Below are positions 30,206-40,700 of a stretch of 53,560 nt of DNA, piece after piece (position 1 is the first letter of the stretch; each line of letters begins with the position of its first letter). The stretch comes from a virus. Location of the stretch: positions 1 through 53,560 of IMG/VR virus record IMGVR_UViG_3300033182_000038; one strand, given 5' to 3'. A model generated the notes under the pieces. It was given only the letters and a program-made list of their open reading frames with translations. It made no database searches and had not been told where the DNA came from. The position numbers and the translations under genes were made by a program.

Positions 30206-32578
30206 ATGGCTGCCGTAAAGTTAATCAAGTTCTTAGGCGAAGCGCCTAAAATCTCGTCGGAGCTACTGCCCGATGGTGTAGCGCAGCTTGCCTACAACGT
30301 AAAGTTGTATTCAGGGGACTTGATTCCTTACCGCATACCAGCCATCGCCCACAATGCAAACCGTACCGGCACGATCAAAAAGCTGCACGCTTTACGCGAT
30401 CCATCTACAAACGATCTCGTATGGTTGTCATGGACTTCCGATGTAGACATCGTTATCGCGTCTTCGACTGAAGATAACGAGCAGCGTTTCTACTACACCG
30501 GCGATGGCATACCTAAAGTTTCTAACTATGAGCTGGCAACTAACGGGGCAGAACCATACCCCGTCGGGTACTACGATCTTGGTTTGCCACTACCTGACGA
30601 CAGACCGTCGGCGTCTTCTACTTCTTTTACCGTAGTCAGCGCTACACACTACGAGCGAGATTCAGGTAACACTGCTACGTTCTGGTGCTCTGGCAATCAC
30701 AACCTACGCACAGGCAACGTCGTAACTGTCCGCGATTTTGGTACGAGCGACGAGGCAAAAGCCTTCAATGCTAAGAACGTGGAAGTTACGGTTATCAGCG
30801 ACACTGAGTTCCAGTACTACAGTCCGGGTGACGCAGTATCAAAAACTTCTAATACCTCAGGCCGCGCTGATCTAGCCGGTAACACACAGATTCGCACATA
30901 TATTTACACATGGATGACACCGTGGGGTGAGGAATCAATCCCATCGAACCCGTCTGCGGAGGTGTACGTTAAGGAAGGCCAGACCGTTACTGTGTCTAGC
31001 CTACCGACGAGCCGACCATCTGGAGATAACTTTATCCGTGGTATTGCTCTGTACCGGTCTGTGTCGTCTGCGTCAGAGACAGAGTTCCTGCGCCTTGGCT
31101 ATCTATGGTTCCCGCTGGCTACTGCGCGTGTTGAGCGTGTGAGCAACGAGTCGATTGTTACCTTCGCTGACCACCACAACCTTATCGTTGACGACCGGTT
31201 CAAGCTCAATGGCTGTACCCAGTCCAGTTTTGATGGGGAGTGGACGGTTAAAGAAGTCGTGGACGACTACACCGTTGTGTTCGACCAGACTGCGTCCGAT
31301 GTGGGCGATACCGCAGATACCACTGGTACGATGTACCACGACGTGTCCGAACTCCTAGATTTCCCTGCCCGCTACTGGGGCGACGGCAGCTACGACTTTA
31401 CAGATGATTTCAACGTCAACAACCTGTTCGACGCGATTGAGTCTGAGATGTACGATCCTCCTCCTGAGGGTTTACAGGGGCTGCGTGCCGCGCAGAACAA
31501 CGTTCTCGTAGGTTTCTTCGATAACCAAGTATGTTTCTCCGAACCTGACCACCCGTGGGCATGGCCGGTTGACTACCGCATTACCCTTGAATCTAACATT
31601 GTCGCGGTCGAGCCTGTCGCGGGCTTTATCGTGGTGCTGACGGAAGAATACCCATACCTAATCGACGGTAGTGACCCTGCAATTATGAAGGCGTCGCGTA
31701 TCGATACGCTCTACCCATGCTTGTCCAAGCGCTCTGTAGTAAACATGGGTGCAAAGTCAGGCGGGGTTATGTGGGCAACTCACGGCGGACTAGCGGTGTT
31801 CTCGCCAGCTTCTGGCATAGACATCGTAACCAAACTTGTCCACGACTGGGATACTTGGGAGACAAACCTAGACCCGAGTACCCTAGTAGGGCACTTCTAC
31901 AATGGTAAATACTTCGGCTCACACTCAGCCGGGTCGTTTATTTTTGAGCGTGATGACAAGGTTGGCGGGTATTTCGTAACTATCCAGTACACGTTCTCGA
32001 CTGCGTATACCGACCAGCTTAACAACATCCTGTATTACGTCGGGGATAACAACGGTAATATTTATGAGTGGGATAACCCAGACCAAGTGTTGTCCCCAAT
32101 GGAGTGGAAGTCCAAAACGATTGTAACTAGGGACTACATGAACCTAGGTGCTGCACGCGTTATCGCTGATTACACTCTGCCGGACACTGAGGCGGAGAAT
32201 ATTGCTGCGTATAACTTGACAGTGGCTCCGTATAACAACGCTATCTGGGCTAAGAGTATCCAGCTAGGCTGTGTCAACGGCCCGACAGACTATACGGACG
32301 CAGGCTCTCGCGTGGAAAACCAAGGGTGCTTAAATACTTTCCCTATTAACGGAGATGGGCAAACCCGCTCGCTCAAGGAAATAACCGGCACACTTCCTGT
32401 AACGTTTAAGCTGTGGGCAGATAAGACGCTGATCTTCCAAGGTACAGTTGCGTCGTCGGATATTTTCCGCTTACCTACGGGGTATCGTTCTGATACGTTT
32501 GAAGTGGCTGTGTCAGGTTCTGCTAGAGTTAGGGCCATTCACATTGGCGAAACACCTTACGGATTGAGGACAGCATAA
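30206..32578 (+). CDS. Large tail structural protein, nozzle-like
   Basis: 790 residues, strand-rich throughout, beginning MAAVKLIKFLGEAPKISSEL. It includes YYTGDGIPKVSNYELATNG and several repeated beta segments that resemble tail tube or nozzle proteins. Long beta-propeller-like central region. In short-tailed phages a protein of this size and position builds the tail nozzle or stabilises the connector. No enzyme motif seen. It shares one base with the next gene. Confidence 0.7.
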   Translation: MAAVKLIKFLGEAPKISSELLPDGVAQLAYNVKLYSGDLIPYRIPAIAHNANRTGTIKKLHALRDPSTNDLVWLSWTSDVDIVIASSTEDNEQRFYYTGDGIPKVSNYELATNGAEPYPVGYYDLGLPLPDDRPSASSTSFTVVSATHYERDSGNTATFWCSGNHNLRTGNVVTVRDFGTSDEAKAFNAKNVEVTVISDTEFQYYSPGDAVSKTSNTSGRADLAGNTQIRTYIYTWMTPWGEESIPSNPSAEVYVKEGQTVTVSSLPTSRPSGDNFIRGIALYRSVSSASETEFLRLGYLWFPLATARVERVSNESIVTFADHHNLIVDDRFKLNGCTQSSFDGEWTVKEVVDDYTVVFDQTASDVGDTADTTGTMYHDVSELLDFPARYWGDGSYDFTDDFNVNNLFDAIESEMYDPPPEGLQGLRAAQNNVLVGFFDNQVCFSEPDHPWAWPVDYRITLESNIVAVEPVAGFIVVLTEEYPYLIDGSDPAIMKASRIDTLYPCLSKRSVVNMGAKSGGVMWATHGGLAVFSPASGIDIVTKLVHDWDTWETNLDPSTLVGHFYNGKYFGSHSAGSFIFERDDKVGGYFVTIQYTFSTAYTDQLNNILYYVGDNNGNIYEWDNPDQVLSPMEWKSKTIVTRDYMNLGAARVIADYTLPDTEAENIAAYNLTVAPYNNAIWAKSIQLGCVNGPTDYTDAGSRVENQGCLNTFPINGDGQTRSLKEITGTLPVTFKLWADKTLIFQGTVASSDIFRLPTGYRSDTFEVAVSGSARVRAIHIGETPYGLRTA

Positions 32579-32925
32579 TGGCTAGATTTACCACTATCCC
32601 TAACGTCCCGCAGGGCGGCATGACCGACTGGCAGACTATCTTGATCTCACAGGTCAAAGAGAACATCGAACTGCTAACTGGACAGCGGAATGAAGGCGAC
32701 GGCGCTAGCCGCGCTGTAACCAAGGGTGATATTACGTTGCTCGAACTGCCACTACAGGACATGAAACAAGTGTCAGCTAAGGGTACAGGGTATACAATTA
32801 GCAGTCAGGAAGTGGCAGGGCTTGATGATTATGGTAAGTTAATTAACGATGTACAAACTTTGGCAAACGACTTAGCATATACACGACAAGCACTTAACCT
32901 GCTAATTCGTCAACTTAAGAGGTAA
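32578..32925 (+). CDS. Hypothetical structural protein, 115 aa
   Basis: Starts MARFTTIPNVPQGGMTDWQT, with helical sequence at the start and end (ENIELLTGQR; LAYTRQALNLLIRQLKR) flanking a strand-like middle. It shares one base with the nozzle-like gene, so it is likely a partner or minor tail protein. No family recognised. Confidence 0.75.
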   Translation: MARFTTIPNVPQGGMTDWQTILISQVKENIELLTGQRNEGDGASRAVTKGDITLLELPLQDMKQVSAKGTGYTISSQEVAGLDDYGKLINDVQTLANDLAYTRQALNLLIRQLKR

Positions 32926-32928
32926 GTG

Positions 32929-33801
32929 ATGGAGACTAACGATACAAACCAAAACAACGGACTCGCCCCACAAGGCGACCCAATGGCGGAAATTTCTAGC
33001 TTTCCATCAGAGCCTATTACTGCGCTTGTCGCAAACACCACTTCTTTAGATGTACCGCCACCTCTTTTGGCGATCATGCAAATGCCGACTACTGCTATTA
33101 ACCAGCAAGGTATCGGCCAGATTCCTACAGGAGTATCAGCCGGTATGAACCCACAAGCACCCGTACTAGATTTTCGTTCACAACCATCGTATGCCGTAGG
33201 CGGTCAAGTTGGCCCGGGCGGTACACCGATTCGCCCTGCTGGTATCCAGCCGCAAGGTGGTCAGGCTGGTGGCAACATGAACCCTAAGATGCTGGACATG
33301 CAAGTTCAGGACTTTATGAATAAGAACCCTGAAGTTGTTGCTCGTATCCGTGCGGCGATTGAAGCTGGTTTACAGTCCGGTGAGTTGACCCAGCAAGAGC
33401 TGAACATGGCAATCCAGTTGGCGCAGGTTGTCCTACAGAATCCTGAGATGTATCCGCAGATTCGCCGCTTCGCCATCCAGCAAGGCTTGGCTGATGAGCA
33501 GGATTTGTCTCCGCAGTACGACCAAGGTCTGGTTATGGCAATCCTTATGGCTGCTAAGGCGATGCAAGCTGATGTACAGATTCAGTCTGCTGGTGGCCAA
33601 GGTATGCAGTCTGCTCAGATGCAGCAGCCGATGGCTTCTATGCGTTCTGGCGGTAAGTTGCCTGAGAACAGCCCTAACCAAGACGGCTCAATTCCGATTA
33701 CTGCCCACGAGGGTGAGTATGTAATTCCAGCCCATGTCGTAAAGGCGAAGGGTACTGAGTTCTTCGATAGTCTGTTGACCAAGTACTCGGAAGGTAAGTG
33801 A
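32929..33801 (+). CDS. Gln-rich virion protein, 290 aa
   Basis: The ATG at 32929 is chosen over a GTG directly before it. The N-terminal half is Pro/Gln-rich and unstructured, the middle is helical (LTQQELNMAIQLAQVVLQ), and the end has ITAHEGEYVIPAHVVKAKG, a common closing motif in internal virion proteins of such phages. Followed by a GNAT-like gene with TGATG overlap. Confidence 0.72.
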   Translation: METNDTNQNNGLAPQGDPMAEISSFPSEPITALVANTTSLDVPPPLLAIMQMPTTAINQQGIGQIPTGVSAGMNPQAPVLDFRSQPSYAVGGQVGPGGTPIRPAGIQPQGGQAGGNMNPKMLDMQVQDFMNKNPEVVARIRAAIEAGLQSGELTQQELNMAIQLAQVVLQNPEMYPQIRRFAIQQGLADEQDLSPQYDQGLVMAILMAAKAMQADVQIQSAGGQGMQSAQMQQPMASMRSGGKLPENSPNQDGSIPITAHEGEYVIPAHVVKAKGTEFFDSLLTKYSEGK

Positions 33802-34292
33802 TGCTGTCTGTGGTAGAAAAAGAGCAGGAAGTTAAGAAGCCGTCGTTAGACGACTACCATCCTGTACTGCTCGCCACACAGGAACTTCTTGATAGATACT
33901 GGCCTCAGGCAGCGGTTCACCTAGAGCGCGTGGTAAACGAAGCCATGCACGGTGAGCTAACAGTAGACGATATTTACGACGCGGCCTTACATGGCCGTAT
34001 GTACGTTATGGTAGCTAAGAATGACGACTTAGAACTACCAGATGTGAAGTTTGTATTGGTGATGGAAATTCGCCAGTACCCACGCTATGCAGCTATGAAT
34101 GTAGTGGCTATTGCAGGCTCTGATCTGCGTCATTTAATGAAGCGGTTTTGGGGCAAAATTTGTTCTTGGGCGTACATCAACGGTGTACGAATGATTGAAT
34201 GTTCAGTTGCACCAGCAATGGAGCGCATCCTGTCAGGTGCTGGGTTTGAACGCCACTATGTCCAGATGCGACAGGATTTAACGGAGGTCTAA
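33801..34292 (+). CDS. GNAT-like acetyltransferase-fold protein
   Basis: 163 residues with a strand-helix order like GNAT acetyltransferases: a helical start, VKFVLVMEIRQYP, AMNVVAIAG, then GVRMIECSVAPAMERILSGAGFE near the end, where the fold usually finishes. The acetyl-CoA loop is not canonical. Found in the internal virion gene cluster of several phages; it may be a non-enzymatic structural version. Confidence 0.62.
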   Translation: MLSVVEKEQEVKKPSLDDYHPVLLATQELLDRYWPQAAVHLERVVNEAMHGELTVDDIYDAALHGRMYVMVAKNDDLELPDVKFVLVMEIRQYPRYAAMNVVAIAGSDLRHLMKRFWGKICSWAYINGVRMIECSVAPAMERILSGAGFERHYVQMRQDLTEV

Positions 34293-34293
34293 C

Positions 34294-35883
34294 ATGACGC
34301 GTATCGATTACTTCCCCCTCAATCCGATTGCGGAAGCTATCGGTCAAGCTTATGAAACCGAGCATAAAGGCGGCGGCATCACTAAGGTTGTAGCAGTTGT
34401 TGCGGCAGTTGCTATTCCGATTGCTGCTCCGGCTATCGCTAGCTCGCTCGGTGTCTCCGCTGCTGTCTCAGGTGCGCTAGGCGCGGCTGCTGGCGTAGTG
34501 ACTACCGCTGGTTCGGTGATTGGTTCAGCCATCGTTGGCGCTGGTCTGGGTGCGATTACCGCAGCCGTGACCGGCCAAGACATTAAGAAGGGCGCTCTGA
34601 TGGGCGGTCTGTCTGGCGGTGTATCAGGTTACATCAGTGCTCCTACCCAGCAGGCTCAGATGCTTGCGGCTCAGGAAGCTGCGTTTACAGAAGGTGTGGT
34701 TAACCCATCACTGACTGCTCCGGGCGCTACTGCTACCGGTTATGACGCTGCCTTTGCATTGGGTGGCGGCGCTCCTGTTACGACCATTGATCCTATCACT
34801 GGTATGGAGACTACGACTAACGCTTACGGCGAGACTATTGATCCTAACACTGGGCAGCCTATCTCTCAGACTGGTCAAGGCTCACTCGGAGATCAGTTGT
34901 CTAACACCGCACCTCAGACTGAGCAGGCTCGTATGCTTGCTGAGCAAGACGCTGCGTTCTTAGGCGACACTCCTGCTTACACCAGTGCCAATCAGTACGT
35001 TTCTCCGGGCGGTATGACTGACCAGCAGTACATGTTGGCCCAGCAGGGCGCAGGTATGGAAGCTCCGATGACTACGGCTAGCACGGTGAACCCACCGGCT
35101 GGCCTGAACACCGCATCGGCTCCGGTTGCTCCGCCTTCAGCTCCGCCTGTAGCCCCTGTTGCAGCTACTACGGTTCCAAAGGCTAACAGCTTCCTTGAAG
35201 CGATGAAGCAAGTACCGTCAGCACTGGCTAATAAGTTTACTGATCCTAACCGTCTTGCTGACCTTGCGTTGCAAGCTGGTGCTCAGTTGGCTGGTCAGGC
35301 TATTAACGGTACGCCTCCGATGTCTGAAGCTGAACAGCAGTTCTATGACATGCAGTTGGCTGAACTCGGTGCTCTGAAAGAGAAAGACGAAGCTGCGTTC
35401 CAAGCTCGCTTGGATGGTGCAACTGACTTGCTGAATCAAGCTGGTTACTGGGATCCAAGTTACATGGCTGGTCAGTCTGCCAATACTGCGGCTATCAGTG
35501 CGGCCCGTGCTAAACGTGAGGCTCAGCGTTCCGCTGGCCTGCGTACTGGTAGAGGCTTCTCGGCTGCTGATGAGCGTCGTTTCAACTTGCAAGCTGCTCG
35601 TAACGTGGGTTCTGCGTACGATAAGGGCTTCCAACAAGGTATGGAAGGTCAGACTAAGTTGACTGAAGCTGGACTCAAATCCATCCCAACAGCTAGCACT
35701 ACCTACATGTCTCAGTTGGCTAACCTCAATACTCAAGCGAATAAGATGGAAGAGCGTCGTGCAGCGGCTGCTGAGAACACCACTGACTTCTTGGGTCGTT
35801 TGATGGGTACAAGTAGCACAGTATCTGATGAAGACAAACAATACCTAGCAGCAGGTAAAGCACTCGCTGGCAAAATCGGCTAA
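34294..35883 (+). CDS. Internal virion / DNA ejection protein, 529 aa
   Basis: Residues 30-110 are a very hydrophobic, Gly/Ala-rich stretch (VVAVVAAVAIPIAAPAIA, then GSVIGSAIVGAGLGAITAA), which could insert into the host membrane on infection. The rest is Gln/Ala/Pro-rich, with helices in the C-terminal third (QRSAGLRTGRGFSAADERRF). Such proteins are stored in the capsid and ejected ahead of DNA. Identification is by composition and location, not by a named domain. Confidence 0.7.
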   Translation: MTRIDYFPLNPIAEAIGQAYETEHKGGGITKVVAVVAAVAIPIAAPAIASSLGVSAAVSGALGAAAGVVTTAGSVIGSAIVGAGLGAITAAVTGQDIKKGALMGGLSGGVSGYISAPTQQAQMLAAQEAAFTEGVVNPSLTAPGATATGYDAAFALGGGAPVTTIDPITGMETTTNAYGETIDPNTGQPISQTGQGSLGDQLSNTAPQTEQARMLAEQDAAFLGDTPAYTSANQYVSPGGMTDQQYMLAQQGAGMEAPMTTASTVNPPAGLNTASAPVAPPSAPPVAPVAATTVPKANSFLEAMKQVPSALANKFTDPNRLADLALQAGAQLAGQAINGTPPMSEAEQQFYDMQLAELGALKEKDEAAFQARLDGATDLLNQAGYWDPSYMAGQSANTAAISAARAKREAQRSAGLRTGRGFSAADERRFNLQAARNVGSAYDKGFQQGMEGQTKLTEAGLKSIPTASTTYMSQLANLNTQANKMEERRAAAAENTTDFLGRLMGTSSTVSDEDKQYLAAGKALAGKIG

Positions 35884-35895
35884 GGAGACTCAGCA

Positions 35896-37743
35896 ATGGC
35901 TGGATTATTCCAACGTGCGTTCGCAATGGATCCCGGTGCGTACCAACGCGGAGCCGAGAGCCAGCTACGCCTAGAAGCACTACAACGTGCCGAGACTGAA
36001 CGTCGACTTCAGCAGCAGTATGGCCCGGGAAACCTTGAACTGCCTGATCTTGGGCAGTTGAGTCAAAGCCGTCCGCAGATTAACGTACCCCCACCGCCTG
36101 AGCCTAAACCCGCTCCGGCTCCTGCTGCGCCTAAAGCGCAAGCAGATGTAAGTGTTGGTACTCCAGTACCTCAAGCTCCGGCTAAGGGTACGGTTGCTGC
36201 TGACCAAGCTGCGTTCATGGCTCCTAAGGAATCGACCAGCGACCTAGACTTCTACTTCACCAACAAGTATCCAAACTTGTTTGAAACTCCGGCTGACCCT
36301 AATGACCCTGAGTCATTCGCCACCGGCGGTATCGATACGGCTGCGTTGTACAACGCTCGTAAGATGGAAGCACAGGCTCGTCAGTTCGCTGCTGCTGGCG
36401 CGTATGACCGCGCAGATAAGCTGATGGAAGACGCCAAGAAGCTACGTCAGGGTAAAGGTTATTCACCTGCTGAGCGCATCGAGGCACTGGTTACGGCTGC
36501 TGAAGACACAGGTTTCTTCGGTCTTGGCGGTACAAACGTAGAAGCATCAGGACAGTACATTGCGCAAGCGCGTGAGATGTACAACGAACTGCTGGCTATT
36601 AACACTCCTGAGTCACTGGCTCAGGCTCGCGCCGTAGCTACTAAGTTCCGTCGCCAGTTGGGTGTTAACGAAGCGGACATTCCTGCTGCTCCGACTGCAC
36701 CGGCTACGCCTGCTGCAACGCAAGCGCCTGCACAGGGCCAACAGATGGTGGCTCCTAACCAGAACGCTACCGTTGAGAATTTACAAGTTGCTCCGGCTGC
36801 TGCACCTACACCTGCGGCTCCGGCTGCGCCTACGTCAGTCCAGTCTAGTAACACTGGAAACTGGGTGGCAGCTAATGTACCACCGGGGATTACCCAGACT
36901 GGCACTCCGGTTCCGCAAGCTGGCGTTAAGACTGCGGCCTCTCCGTCTGTAGTTGACCAGAATGTGACCAAGCCTGAAGGTGCAATCGTTCAGCCTAACA
37001 GCGCCTTCTACATGGCGCAGCCTAGTGCGATTGGGTTCGATCTTCGCCGTGGCATCCAGCAGCGTCAGGAACTTGCACAGTTGGCGCGTATTGCACGCAC
37101 CTCTGGCAACATGGATCGTTTCTATAAACTATACGCTCAGCTTCAGACTGCTGACCAGAATCTGTACTACCTGAACGGTATGCAAGGGTTGGCTGATCTT
37201 GATGTGAACTCCACCGGTCGTGCTGAAGGTATCCTTCGTCACTACTCAGGTACGCCTTACACCATTACTTCCCGCTCTGACGGTAAGTTTGAGTTGGGTA
37301 TTGAGGGTCAAGAAGGTAAGAAGGTAATGGAGTCTAAGGACTTGACCTCTTGGCTTCGAGGTTTCTTTGACACCCAGTTCCGTGCAGCGCAGACTGAACG
37401 TGCTGTTAAGCGTGGCGACCAGATGTTCGAGGCACAAATCGACATCTATAAGGAGCAAGCTAAGATCGCTGCGAACACCATCAAAGACCTCACGGTTGAA
37501 GAACTCAAAGGTGCGAATACTTACCGCACTGAACAGCTCAAGCAGATGGGTGTTCAAGACCTTAAGGTTACGCCGGAAGGCGCAGTGGTCTACCGCATTG
37601 GTGGCCGAGTGTTCCGCGCTGATGAGCGCGTCGTAGAAATGCCAGATGGTACTAAAGCACCACAGACAGTAGTGACTGAAATTCCTACTCCGCAGGCCGG
37701 AGGCGGGTATACTGCTCAACAGTATCAGTCAGCAGCCCAGTGA
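35896..37743 (+). CDS. Internal virion protein, 615 aa
   Basis: The N-terminal 30 residues are helical, followed by Pro/Ala-rich linkers (KPAPAPAAPKAQADV, APAAAPTPAAPAAP) and helical domains at about 150-250 and 370-530. The C-terminus contains beta segments around GGRVFRADERVVEM. It lies between the membrane-active virion protein and the giant ejection protein and probably belongs to the same ejection apparatus. No named family recognised. Confidence 0.72.
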   Translation: MAGLFQRAFAMDPGAYQRGAESQLRLEALQRAETERRLQQQYGPGNLELPDLGQLSQSRPQINVPPPPEPKPAPAPAAPKAQADVSVGTPVPQAPAKGTVAADQAAFMAPKESTSDLDFYFTNKYPNLFETPADPNDPESFATGGIDTAALYNARKMEAQARQFAAAGAYDRADKLMEDAKKLRQGKGYSPAERIEALVTAAEDTGFFGLGGTNVEASGQYIAQAREMYNELLAINTPESLAQARAVATKFRRQLGVNEADIPAAPTAPATPAATQAPAQGQQMVAPNQNATVENLQVAPAAAPTPAAPAAPTSVQSSNTGNWVAANVPPGITQTGTPVPQAGVKTAASPSVVDQNVTKPEGAIVQPNSAFYMAQPSAIGFDLRRGIQQRQELAQLARIARTSGNMDRFYKLYAQLQTADQNLYYLNGMQGLADLDVNSTGRAEGILRHYSGTPYTITSRSDGKFELGIEGQEGKKVMESKDLTSWLRGFFDTQFRAAQTERAVKRGDQMFEAQIDIYKEQAKIAANTIKDLTVEELKGANTYRTEQLKQMGVQDLKVTPEGAVVYRIGGRVFRADERVVEMPDGTKAPQTVVTEIPTPQAGGGYTAQQYQSAAQ

Positions 37744-37751
37744 GGTAGATA

Positions 37752-40700
37752 ATGGCTAAAGCCGGTCTTTCGTTCGCTAACCCGATGCTGGGAGCGATGG
37801 ATGTAAACATACCTTCAACTCCGATGGAGATCATGGAGGCGAACAAAGACTTTGGTCTCCAGTCGCTTGGCCCCACTATGGCTGATGCAGCCGTATACGG
37901 TCGTGCTCTGACTGAGAACGCTAGGTTTACACTACCTGACATGGACTCTCCGCAGGCTCCCCAAGGGCCACAGGTTAAGTACAGTCCATCTACCAAAAAG
38001 ATGTTTGTCAATGGTGCGTTGTTCGATGTCGAGAACGCAACGGCAGCACTTGAGTCCGAGCAGTACCTAGGCACAGAGCCTAAAGCTGCGCCTACCGATG
38101 TAGCTAACGACTGGATGACCCTGAGTCCGCAGGACTACGGCGCGTACATTAAGACAATCAAAGACCCATCAATCGGTCGCTTGATGTCTAAGAACTGGGA
38201 CATCGGTGTTAGCAACCTGAAACTTCTTGGTGGTCGTGGCCTACAGTTCCTCGGCTTTGAAGAAACTGGACAGGGTATTGTCGACCGGGCCGCAAAAGAA
38301 CTTGAGTACAACGAACCGTACCAGCGTGAGTTCACCAATATCGATTCAGTAGAGGGTGGTGTCGACTGGTTTGTCGCTAACCTTATGCAGCAAGGCCCGA
38401 ACCTACTTGAGTCTATTGCAGTAGCACTGGCGGGTTTCTTTGCCGGTACTACTCAGACTGGTAGCCCACTGGTCGGTGGTGGTACTGCCCTCGCTGCCCT
38501 TGCAGGTAAAGCTGAGTTCAAACGCCAAGTACTTGCTGCGGCACGCAAGCGCATGGCGGGCGAAGCCCTTAACCAAGCTGAGAAACGTGTGCTCCAGTCG
38601 GCTGCGGCTATGTCTGCGGTGGCTGCTAACAGCTATGCGATGGGTGTATCTGATATTTATGGTGAGTTGCGTGACACTGGCTCAGATGCTGGTGATGTCA
38701 GCTCTCGTTTGACTGCCCTTCTCGGTGGTATTCCTTACGCTGCTCTTGAGTCCATCCCTGAATTCATGATCGGCAAGCGTTTGCTTGGCGGTAAGATGAT
38801 CGGCGGTGCGAAAGGAGGTGCGTTGCGCCGTGGCATGACCGGTCTCGGTGTCGCTGGTACTGCTGAAGGTCTGACTGAAGCAGGTCAAGAAGGCTTACTC
38901 ATGGGTGCTGGTGCTATTGAGAACCAGTACGACTACTCTGACGAAGCCCTGAACCGTTTGGTCAACTCGTTCGCCGCAGGCTTTGCAGTCGGTGGCCCAA
39001 TGGGTGGTGTTGCCAACCTGCGTAAGGGTAAAGAATCTAACCTGCTTGACTCCGGCAGTGGCCCGAAACTTAGCGACAGCCGTGAGGTTGGCCCATACAC
39101 TGGCCCACGAGAAGGTGAGTTACTTGGCCCTGAAATGCCACCTGCTGCTCCTACTCCGCCGCTGCTCAGCGCACCGGTTCCGGATGTGGCAGTTGGTGAA
39201 CAGCCTAACTATGTGGTTGGCCCAGACGGAACAACCCGTCCTGCTACTGCACTTGACACCCCTGTAACTATCAATGCTCCTACCGTTCCGGGTCAGGCAG
39301 CAGGACAGCAAGGCGTGCTTAACGTGTTTGGCGGTCAGCCAATGACAGCAGAAGAACTTGCCACGCGTTTGAACCCGCAGTTGGCCGTAAGCGAACAGCT
39401 AAGCGGTGAACCTGCGCAGCAAGAAGTGGTCGGCCCACAGCAACCATCCCCACAGATGGAACTGCCGCTCGACTTTCAAGGTGCAAACGTACAGTCACAA
39501 GTTGCACAGACTCAGGCTCAAGGTCAGCCGATTAACGCGATGCAGGCGGCAATGCTTGCCGCTACGGAGAAGCGTGCTCAAGCTGCTGAGAAAGCAGCAC
39601 AGGAAGCAGAGGCCGCACGAGCGCGTGCCGAGCAGGAGCGTCAGGCTGAGCGTGAGAAATCCCAGCTACTTGAGCGTCAGTACCGCGAGATGGAACTGTC
39701 GATGGCGGAACAAGACCGCCGTGAAGCAGCCGCTCGCCCACTGGTACAGCAACAAGAATTACCTACCGTTCCGGCACAGCCTACTCCGCCTAAGCAACTC
39801 GATCTTTTCCGTGGTCAAGTCAAACTGCCACGCATGTCTAAGGCTCAGCAGGCAGCACAGCGTAAAGCACTGCGCCAGCAAGAGCGTGATGCACAGGCAG
39901 CACAAACTGCGGCTGAGCAGGCAGCATTACCACTGAGCGCACGAGTTACCCCTGCTGAGGCGTACCGTGAAGCTGGTCAGCTACCTCTCTTTACACAGCG
40001 TGGTGAGCCTTCGGTTGCCGCTCTAAGAAGTGCGGCTCCGACTACCCCTGTTGCAGCACCTGTAGTTGAAGAAGGTGCGACGCAAGCGCCTCCAACCGGC
40101 AGACAGGTTAATGCTCTGACTGCTGCGGTGGCTCGTGCTGAAGCGGCAGCTAAGGCTGCTGAGGAGGCAACCAAGAAAGCAGAGGAGGCAGCAAATGCCG
40201 TTCAAGAGCGAAGCACAGCGCAAGTGGATGTACGCGAACAACCCCAAGCTGGCACGGAAGTTCGAGGCAGAGACACCACAGAACAGCCAGTTACCACAGC
40301 GAAAGGCCAAACCCTCAGGAGAGGCAAAGCGCCGCAGGGAGCGGGAACTGTACGCCAAGAGGAAGCGGCAGCGACCGTTCGGGAAGCTGGTGACAGACAA
40401 GATAACGTACGGACAGATCAGGAAAAAGTCGATCAGCAAGTAGACACAGGCTTCGCTACACCAGTTGAAGCATGGGAAGAGATGGTCGATGTACTGCCTA
40501 ACGGCAGACCTGTTGTCGAGTTCGACAACCTACCTGATGCAGCTAAAGCTGAGTGGGAAGCGATTTACAAACGTGGCGAAGTTAACGGCTACGCTGCTGA
40601 AAACCTCATGTCTAAGTACGAAGACGACATGAACGCAGTCGACCGTTTGCACCAAGCAATCGCTACGGCTGAAAGCACCAGTGACATGAACGAGTTTGAG

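Noticed and set aside
39406-39936. 176-codon frame in another frame of the giant gene
   Set aside because: Low-complexity Arg/Leu/His composition and no ribosome binding site, unlike the nested gene at 40195-40443.
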